Positions 1 to 4,314 of a stretch of DNA of 6,187 nucleotides are shown in pieces (the first letter of the stretch is position 1; every line of letters begins with the position of its first letter). Both the position numbers and the translations under genes were made by a program. The stretch is taken from the NCBI GenBank assembly GCA_030639445.1, contig DAOWCR010000078.1, positions 1 through 6,187 of the forward strand. Reading direction: 5' to 3'. Source of the DNA: Dehalococcoidales bacterium. GTDB taxonomy: Bacteria > Chloroflexota > Dehalococcoidia > Dehalococcoidales > RBG-16-60-22. The notes under the pieces are model-generated. The model saw only the letters and a program-made list of their open reading frames with translations. It searched no databases and had not been told where the DNA came from.

Positions 1-2
1 AA

Positions 3-422
3 TACGAGTTACTGTCCTGCTGCGCCAGTGAGGGAGTGGGGGTATGCGTCTATAACCCCCTGGCCGGAGGTCTGCTCACCGGAAAGCACGACCCGGATAA
101 GCCACCGCCAGCTGACGGCCGGTTTACCGTGGAACGTCTCGGGAAAATGTATAGCGAACGCTACTGGACAAACACCAACTTTGAAGTGATAGCCCGTCTT
201 AAGGAAACCGCCGGGAAGCACGGGCGGAGTCTGACTCATTTCTCCCTGGCCTGGATACTGGGCAACGAGACGATTACCTCGGTTATCAGCGGTGTTTCCT
301 CGCTGAAACAACTGGAGGACAACCTCGGCGCCACCGAAATAAAATTATCCGAGGAAGAGCTGTCCGTCTGTGATGAGGTATGGCACCAGCTCCGGCCAGG
401 CCGGTTCCTCTACGGAAGGTAG
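3..422 (+). CDS. Aldo/keto reductase, C-terminal part (5' end outside window)
   Basis: This is the C-terminal 139 residues of an aldo/keto reductase, an NAD(P)H-dependent oxidoreductase with a TIM-barrel fold that acts on carbonyl compounds in the cytoplasm. The reading frame is open to the left edge, so the gene starts outside the window. The GTG at 36 is an internal valine, because family-like sequence (YELLSCCASEGVGV) continues upstream of it. Visible family marks are the Y-N-P-L-A-G-G-L-L-T-G strand, the SLAWIL helix, and the ISGVSSLKQLEDN segment, which corresponds to the nucleotide-phosphate-binding loop and helix near the C terminus of the family. The ending RPGRFLYGR is like that of many bacterial members. 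The catalytic Asp/Tyr/Lys/His residues lie in the missing N-terminal part, so activity and substrate cannot be judged. It ends in TAG, 79 bases before the HNH gene on the same strand. Confidence 0.88.
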   Translation, partial: YELLSCCASEGVGVCVYNPLAGGLLTGKHDPDKPPPADGRFTVERLGKMYSERYWTNTNFEVIARLKETAGKHGRSLTHFSLAWILGNETITSVISGVSSLKQLEDNLGATEIKLSEEELSVCDEVWHQLRPGRFLYGR

Positions 423-440
423 ATTATATTTGTGGTGAGT

Positions 441-469
441 TTGCACCGCCGGGAATTTTCCAGTAAAAT
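441..469 (+). promoter_or_regulatory. Candidate sigma70-type promoter for the HNH gene
   Basis: A TTGCAC box (441-446) and a TAAAAT box (464-469) are separated by exactly 17 bases. The -10 matches the consensus at 5 of 6 positions and the -35 at only 3 of 6. A small inverted repeat, GGAA-TT-TTCC (452-461), lies in the spacer and could be an operator or chance. The predicted start would be near 476, leaving a leader of about 26 bases before the ATG at 502. This is the only reasonable promoter I see in the 79-base gap after the reductase gene. Read-through from that gene is also possible. Confidence 0.4.
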
Positions 470-501
470 GAGGTAATCTTGGCGGAGAAAGAAAATCAGA
501 G

Positions 502-1005
502 ATGATAAACCTACCTGTCCTGGTACTGAACCAGAGCTACGAGCCGCTCACCATCTGCCGCGCCCGGCGTGCCGTAGTGCTCATGTACCAGGGCAAGGCG
601 GAGATGCTGGAGAACGGCGTTGGTTTTATTCACACGGTGAGTGACACCCTGCCGCTGCCTTCGGTAATCCGGCTGGCCTATATGATTAGACGTCCCTACC
701 GGGAAAGGAAGCTGAGCCGCTTCGAGATCTTTAACCGTGACCATTACACCTGCCAGTACTGTGGCAAGGAAACGAGACAACTGACTTTAGACCACATCAT
801 CCCCCGCTACCGCGGCGGCCAGCACACCTGGGAAAACGTGGTCAGCGCCTGCGTGCCGTGTAACCGCCGCAAAGCCGGCCGAACCCCGAAGGAAGCCAGG
901 ATGGACCTGGTCCGTCCTCCGTCATACCCCAGAGGAAGAGCCTTCTACATTCCCTACCAGTACCAGCAGACCAAGCACGAATGGCAGAAGTACCTGCCCC
1001 AGTAA
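502..1005 (+). CDS. HNH endonuclease family protein
   Basis: A complete 167-residue protein with a C-terminal HNH nuclease domain (about residues 70-135). Two zinc-knuckle pairs are visible, C84-x2-C87 (in YTCQYCG) and C117-x2-C120. They flank the beta-beta-alpha-metal motif: D97-H98 (in LTLDHIIPR), G105-G106, N112 and C120-N121. By family knowledge H98 would activate water and the motif would hold a divalent metal ion. The first 65 residues (VLVLNQSYEPLTI, then RRAVVLMYQGKAEML) match the conserved N-terminal region of a widespread family of small chromosomal HNH proteins whose cellular role is not established. No restriction methyltransferase, terminase or other partner is next to it, so a phage or restriction role is not supported. 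The ATG at 502 is the only possible start: the frame is closed by TGA at 469 and holds no other start codon between. The nearest Shine-Dalgarno-like GGAG (484-487) is far away, at 14 bases. The gene ends 6 bases from the ricT stop codon on the opposite strand. Confidence 0.9.
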   Translation: MINLPVLVLNQSYEPLTICRARRAVVLMYQGKAEMLENGVGFIHTVSDTLPLPSVIRLAYMIRRPYRERKLSRFEIFNRDHYTCQYCGKETRQLTLDHIIPRYRGGQHTWENVVSACVPCNRRKAGRTPKEARMDLVRPPSYPRGRAFYIPYQYQQTKHEWQKYLPQ

Positions 1006-1011
1006 CAGAGA

Positions 1012-1806
1012 CTAATAAGAGACTTCGCTGAGCGGCAGTTCCATGGTTGCCTGGCCTTCCAGTTCCACCAGCACCGTTTCCTTGAGTGGATTGCTGCCCA
1101 CCACCGTCGCCTCCCCCATAGTGGTGGACACCCGCTGGCCCATCCTGGGTAACTTTGCCTTGACGGCACGGTACTGTTCACTTTCGTAGCCCAGGCAGCA
1201 CATCAGGCGCCCGCAAACGCCGGAAATCTTCATCGGGTTAAGCGGCAAGTCCTGTTCCTTGGCCATTTTAATTGAGACGGGGTCAAACTCGCTGATAAAG
1301 CTCATACAGCACAGCGGACGGCCGCACCGGCCGAAGCCGCCTATCAGCTTGGCCTCGTCCCTGGTGCCCACCTGCCGCAGCTCCACCCGCACTTTAAAAA
1401 GCCTGGTCAGCTGCCGCACCAGCTCACGGAAATCAACTCTCTCCTCAGCGCTGAAGGAAAAGGTGAGCCGGCTGCCGTCAACGTTATATTCCGCGAAGAT
1501 TAGCTTCATGGGCAGTTTCAGCTCGTCAATCAGTTTACCGCACTCGATTAACGCCTCGTCCGCCTTGCTCTCAAGTTCCTGAGCGCGCTCTATGTCACTA
1601 GGTTCGGCCTTGCGCATTATCGGTTTCAGCGGTTCTTTTACCTCGCTGGCCAATACCTGTCGGGGAGCGATGACCACTCGCCCCAGCTCAAGACCACGGC
1701 TTGTCTCGACGATGACACCGTCATTTATCTGCAGGTCAATGCCGGCCGGGTCAAAGTAGTAAACTTTACCGGCCCTTCTAAACCGTACGCCAACAATCTC
1801 AGCCAT
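1012..1806 (-). CDS. ricT: PSP1-domain protein, RicT/YaaT homologue
   Basis: A 264-residue protein of the PSP1 family. The N terminus (VGVRFRRAGKVYYFDP) closely resembles Bacillus subtilis RicT (YaaT). There RicT joins RicA and RicF in a complex that carries [4Fe-4S] clusters and affects RNA maturation by RNase Y, sporulation and biofilm formation. Two paired cysteine motifs are intact: C161-x4-C166-C167 (GRCGRPLCC) and C198-x4-C203-C204 (GVCGRLMCC). A charged helical stretch at about 68-95 could be a coiled coil. Length is close to that of the family. The ATG at 1806 lies inside the end of holB (8-base overlap) and has no strong Shine-Dalgarno sequence, so it probably depends on translational coupling. 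holB-yaaT adjacency is known in Firmicutes and supports the call. Whether this organism has RicA and RicF is unknown, so the molecular role here is inferred only from homology. Confidence 0.9.
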   Translation of the reverse strand: MAEIVGVRFRRAGKVYYFDPAGIDLQINDGVIVETSRGLELGRVVIAPRQVLASEVKEPLKPIMRKAEPSDIERAQELESKADEALIECGKLIDELKLPMKLIFAEYNVDGSRLTFSFSAEERVDFRELVRQLTRLFKVRVELRQVGTRDEAKLIGGFGRCGRPLCCMSFISEFDPVSIKMAKEQDLPLNPMKISGVCGRLMCCLGYESEQYRAVKAKLPRMGQRVSTTMGEATVVGSNPLKETVLVELEGQATMELPLSEVSY

Positions 1807-2854
1807 TCTTTACTGGTAATCGCGCCGCCGGCTTTGCCTGACGGCGCTCCTCCTTTCCGGGCATATCCAGCATCAGTACTTCCAGCACCAATCGCGGATT
1901 GACATTCTGCCGGAGTTGCTCCCCGGCCGCCCGAAGACTATCCATAAAAGCCTTTATCGGCGCTAAACTATACTCCTCCGACATCTCATTCAGCGCCGCC
2001 AAACGGTCAACATTGGTGATAAAGTCACGGCAGCCTATCCTGACCAGCAGCAGGTCACGCCACCAGTCGAGCCATAAGTCCAGTACTTCCTGAACGGCCC
2101 CCCGGTTCTGGGTAAAACGGCTCGCCAGCTGACTGGCGTAGGTAAACCGCGCCTCATAATCGGCCGCCATTACTTCCAGTAACCGGTCCATTTTCTCGGC
2201 ACGCTGCGCCAGCAGACCATCGTCGGAGACCGCCGCCAGCGCCCAGCCCAGGCAGCCGTGGGAAAACCGGGCCAGGAGTCTGGCTTTCGACGACGCTATG
2301 TCCCAGCGGCTGTTGAGAGCTGACTCTACCTCGGCTACCGGCATGGGGGCTAGCTCCAGCCTCTGGCAGCGGGAAACCACCGTGGCCGGCAGGAGCCGGT
2401 CATTTACCGTTAGCAAAATAAAGACCACGGTACTGATAGGTTCCTCCAGCGTCTTCAGCATGCGGTTAGCCGCCTCGGTGGACAGCAGTTCCGCGCCCTC
2501 AATAATAAATATTTTATACCTGCCCTCAAAGGGCGGCAGGCTGGCCGAATGCTGCATCTCTTTTATCTGCTCGGTACTGATGAGCTTGGCCTCGGCCGAG
2601 TCCTCGCCTGGCGTCAGCCGCCCGATAACCTGGACGTCAGCATGGCCGGCCGAAGCTATCTTCCGGCAGGAAGCACACTCACCACAGGGGCGCTCATCCG
2701 CCGGACAGTTCAATGCCTGCGCCAGGTTCAGCGCCAGCGTCATCTTACCCACGTGAGAGGGGCCCACCAGAAGATAGGCATGGGCCAGAGAACCGGTCTC
2801 CAGGCTGCGCTGAAGCAGGGATACCACTCTATCTTGTCCGACTACCTGCCACAC
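1799..2854 (-). CDS. holB: DNA polymerase III clamp loader, delta' subunit
   Basis: A 351-residue AAA+ protein of the DnaX/HolB family. In the clamp loader, delta' works with delta and DnaX to open the beta clamp and place it on primed DNA. Visible motifs are HAYLLVGPSHVGKM (residues 25-38, P-loop with the usual Ser/Thr after Lys replaced by Met), a four-cysteine zinc module (C50, C57, C60, C63), a degenerate Walker B (IFIIEGAE, 115-122), ANRMLKTLEEP (129-139) and the SRC sensor motif (161-163). The C terminus contains NPRLVLEVLMLDM, typical of the oligomerisation domain. The weak nucleotide site and modest length favour delta' over the larger DnaX subunit. The start is GTG at 2854: an in-frame TAA is immediately upstream, and GGAG (2862-2865) lies 7 bases before it. 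The gene sits between lysA (79-base gap) and ricT (8-base overlap), probably in one transcript. Confidence 0.92.
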   Translation of the reverse strand: MWQVVGQDRVVSLLQRSLETGSLAHAYLLVGPSHVGKMTLALNLAQALNCPADERPCGECASCRKIASAGHADVQVIGRLTPGEDSAEAKLISTEQIKEMQHSASLPPFEGRYKIFIIEGAELLSTEAANRMLKTLEEPISTVVFILLTVNDRLLPATVVSRCQRLELAPMPVAEVESALNSRWDIASSKARLLARFSHGCLGWALAAVSDDGLLAQRAEKMDRLLEVMAADYEARFTYASQLASRFTQNRGAVQEVLDLWLDWWRDLLLVRIGCRDFITNVDRLAALNEMSEEYSLAPIKAFMDSLRAAGEQLRQNVNPRLVLEVLMLDMPGKEERRQAKPAARLPVKNG

Positions 2855-2861
2855 TTAAAGT

Positions 2862-2865
2862 CTCC
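2862..2865 (-). promoter_or_regulatory. Ribosome binding site fixing the GTG start of holB
   Basis: On the - strand GGAG is followed by a 7-base spacer and then GTG (2852-2854). The TAA directly before the GTG closes the frame, so this site and the GTG decide the start. An ATG overlapping the GGAG (2865-2867) is in another frame and opens only a very short reading frame. Confidence 0.75.
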
Positions 2866-2891
2866 ATTTACCTATTAAAAAGCCATTTACC
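2864..2891. repeat. Short direct repeat CCATTTACC upstream of holB
   Basis: The 9-base word CCATTTACC occurs at 2864-2872 and again at 2883-2891, 19 bases apart (GGTAAATGG on the holB sense strand). The copy nearer holB partly overlaps its Shine-Dalgarno sequence. It could be a binding site for a regulator or chance in an AT-richer gap. No function is assigned. Confidence 0.4.
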
Positions 2892-2893
2892 AC

Positions 2894-2927
2894 GGGAAGG
2901 AGAGGGGGATAAAGGGGGTGAGGTAGA
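2894..2927 (+). other. Purine-rich tract in the lysA-holB gap
   Basis: A stretch in which 31 of 34 bases are purines, made of G runs with the core TAAAGGGGGTGAGGT at 2910-2924. On the sense strand of lysA-holB it is a pyrimidine tract of C runs (CCTCACCCCC type). It begins a few bases downstream of the lysA stop codon and has no hairpin, so it is not an intrinsic terminator. C-run words of this kind recur between genes in some bacterial genomes as degenerate dispersed repeats. Whether that is so here cannot be told from one copy. Confidence 0.35.
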
Positions 2928-2933
2928 TAAATT

Positions 2934-4256
2934 CTAAACTACATCACACCTGCCCAGGTCTTCAAAGGTCTCCCGGCGCCGGATAAGGCGTGCCTTACCG
3001 TCCCTGACCAGGACTACTGCCGACTTCAGCGAAGCGTTGTAATTGCTGGCCATGGCCAGACAGTAAGCCCCGCAGTCAGCTACCGCCAGGACATCGCCGG
3101 CGTTAACCGAGGGCAGGCTGATATCACTGATTAAAATATCGCCCGACTCGCAGAACTTGCCGGCAATGGTCACCTTCCCGGCTTCCTCCGCCAGCACCTT
3201 GTTGGCGACGACGGCCTCATACCGGGCACCGTAAAGGGCGGGGCGGATATTATCCGCCATGCCGCCGTCAACGAAAACATAGCGCCTGACGCCGGGTATC
3301 TCTTTGGCCGTCCCTATCCGGTACAGCGCCACCCCGGCCCGTCCCACGATGGCCCTTCCCGGCTCAATAACCAGTCGGGGCAGCGCCAGCCCCAGTTCCC
3401 GGCACTTATCCATAAGCGCCGGCACTATCACCCCGGCATAGGCCGAGATGGGCGGGGCCGGAGCATCCAGCGTATACTGGACGGCGAACCCACCGCCTAT
3501 ATCCAGCTCCTGCATCTCAAAACCGTGCTGCCGCTTCATTTCCGCGGCGAAGTCCAGCACGCGGCCAATAGCTTCCCGGTACGGCTCAATCTCAAAGATA
3601 AGGGAGCCCAGGTGAAAGCCCAGACCGACCAGGTTAAGGTCGGGTGATGAGATGGCCTGCGCCACCGCCTCTTCCCAGGTGGCCAGAGTAAAACCGAACT
3701 TGCTGTCCACCACGCCGGTAGAGATATACTTGTGGGTATGCGGGTCAATCCCGGGAGTCAGACGCAGCAGAATATCGGGCACACCGCCTTTTTCCCGGGC
3801 TATCTCACCCAGCCGGGCCAGTTCCTGAAAATTGTCAACGACGATGCGGCCAACTCCCCATTCCAGGGCCAGCCCCAGCTCTTCGGCCGACTTATTATTG
3901 CCGTGGAAATAGACTTTATCAAAAGGAAAGTCAACGGCACGGGCAATGCTCATCTCCCCACCCGAGACCACGTCCAGCCCCAGCCCTTCTTCCTTCAGGA
4001 TGAGCGCCAGCGCTTTATTGAGAAAGGCCTTGCCGGCATAAACAATGGCCGCCTCCGCGTAGCGCTGCCCGAATTCCGTCTTGAACTCGGCGCACTGGCC
4101 GCGCAGGCCTGATTCATCAAAGACATACAAAGGCGTGCCGAACTCTGCCGCCAGCGCCACGGCGTCGCAGCCGCCGATTACCAGATGACCCTGCTTATTT
4201 ACCTCGGCGGTTACCGGAAACAGAGAAAGTCGGGACACCGCCGTCTTGATGGCCAT
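2934..4256 (-). CDS. lysA: Diaminopimelate decarboxylase
   Basis: A complete 440-residue PLP enzyme of fold type III. It decarboxylates meso-diaminopimelate to L-lysine, the last step of the DAP pathway, in the cytoplasm. The PLP-binding lysine is K76 in YAGKA. Other family motifs in order are HGNNK (118-122), HLGSLI (215-220; canonical form HIGSQ, so Gln is replaced by Leu), DIGGGF (252-257), EPGR (298-301, phosphate and substrate contacts), DGGMADNIRPALYGA (330-344), the catalytic CESGD (369-373) donated across the dimer, and GAY (396-398) followed by SNYNA. Length is normal. Ornithine or arginine decarboxylases share the fold, but the CESGD and GAY motifs with this length fit LysA best. 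The ATG at 4256 is preceded by an in-frame TGA two codons upstream and a good Shine-Dalgarno sequence. No other lysine genes are in view. A promoter just upstream suggests transcription independent of the acyl-CoA synthetase gene. Confidence 0.95.
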   Translation of the reverse strand: MAIKTAVSRLSLFPVTAEVNKQGHLVIGGCDAVALAAEFGTPLYVFDESGLRGQCAEFKTEFGQRYAEAAIVYAGKAFLNKALALILKEEGLGLDVVSGGEMSIARAVDFPFDKVYFHGNNKSAEELGLALEWGVGRIVVDNFQELARLGEIAREKGGVPDILLRLTPGIDPHTHKYISTGVVDSKFGFTLATWEEAVAQAISSPDLNLVGLGFHLGSLIFEIEPYREAIGRVLDFAAEMKRQHGFEMQELDIGGGFAVQYTLDAPAPPISAYAGVIVPALMDKCRELGLALPRLVIEPGRAIVGRAGVALYRIGTAKEIPGVRRYVFVDGGMADNIRPALYGARYEAVVANKVLAEEAGKVTIAGKFCESGDILISDISLPSVNAGDVLAVADCGAYCLAMASNYNASLKSAVVLVRDGKARLIRRRETFEDLGRCDVV

Positions 4257-4260
4257 TTTT

Positions 4261-4266
4261 CACCTC
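4261..4266 (-). promoter_or_regulatory. Ribosome binding site of lysA
   Basis: GAGGTG on the - strand, with its GAGG core six bases before the ATG at 4254-4256. The in-frame TGA (4260-4262) overlaps this site and rules out a longer protein. Confidence 0.75.
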
Positions 4267-4274
4267 ACCCTTTA

Positions 4275-4303
4275 ATGTTAGCAATGCCCGGTAATGAAGT
4301 CAA
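4275..4303 (-). promoter_or_regulatory. Sigma70-type promoter for lysA (and probably holB-ricT)
   Basis: On the - strand a TTGACT box (4298-4303, 5 of 6 matches to TTGACA) is followed by exactly 17 bases and then TAACAT (4275-4280, 4 of 6 matches to TATAAT). It lies wholly in the 58-base gap after the acyl-CoA synthetase stop codon. Transcription would start near 4268, giving a leader of only about 12 bases that still contains the Shine-Dalgarno sequence. The short leader leaves no room for a lysine riboswitch or attenuator, so any control would have to act at initiation. Confidence 0.6.
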
Positions 4304-4314
4304 TTCAGGAGCGG

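Noticed and set aside
9..311. A 100-codon open frame on the - strand opposite the aldo/keto reductase
   Set aside because: The opposite strand encodes clear reductase sequence; this frame has no motif or ribosome binding site support.
983..998. GGCAG/CTGCC hairpin as an intrinsic terminator for HNH or ricT
   Set aside because: Only five base pairs, no U-run on either strand, and it is inside the HNH coding sequence.
2298..2756. A 152-codon open frame on the + strand opposite holB
   Set aside because: It is antisense to conserved HolB motifs (P-loop to SRC), its composition is low-complexity and rich in Ser/Ala, and it has no family resemblance.
2734..2766. The HolB P-loop with Met after the Lys (GPSHVGKM) as a sign of a broken gene
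   Set aside because: Delta' subunits often have an imperfect or absent ATP site because they do not hydrolyse ATP in the clamp loader, so this is normal for the family.
1829..2854. Assignment of the 351-residue AAA+ protein as DnaX (gamma/tau)
   Set aside because: It is shorter than DnaX, its Walker B is degenerate (IEGAE instead of DExH-like) and the residue after the P-loop Lys is Met, all of which fit delta'. The ricT neighbour also points to holB.
3597..3614. HLGSLI in place of HIGSQ in LysA as evidence of a different enzyme
   Set aside because: The PLP lysine, HGNNK, GGG, EPGR, CESGD and GAY motifs are all intact; one change in this segment is not enough to alter the call.
3732..4112. 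A 126-codon open frame on the + strand opposite lysA
   Set aside because: It is a shadow of the lysA coding sequence, which carries all catalytic motifs.
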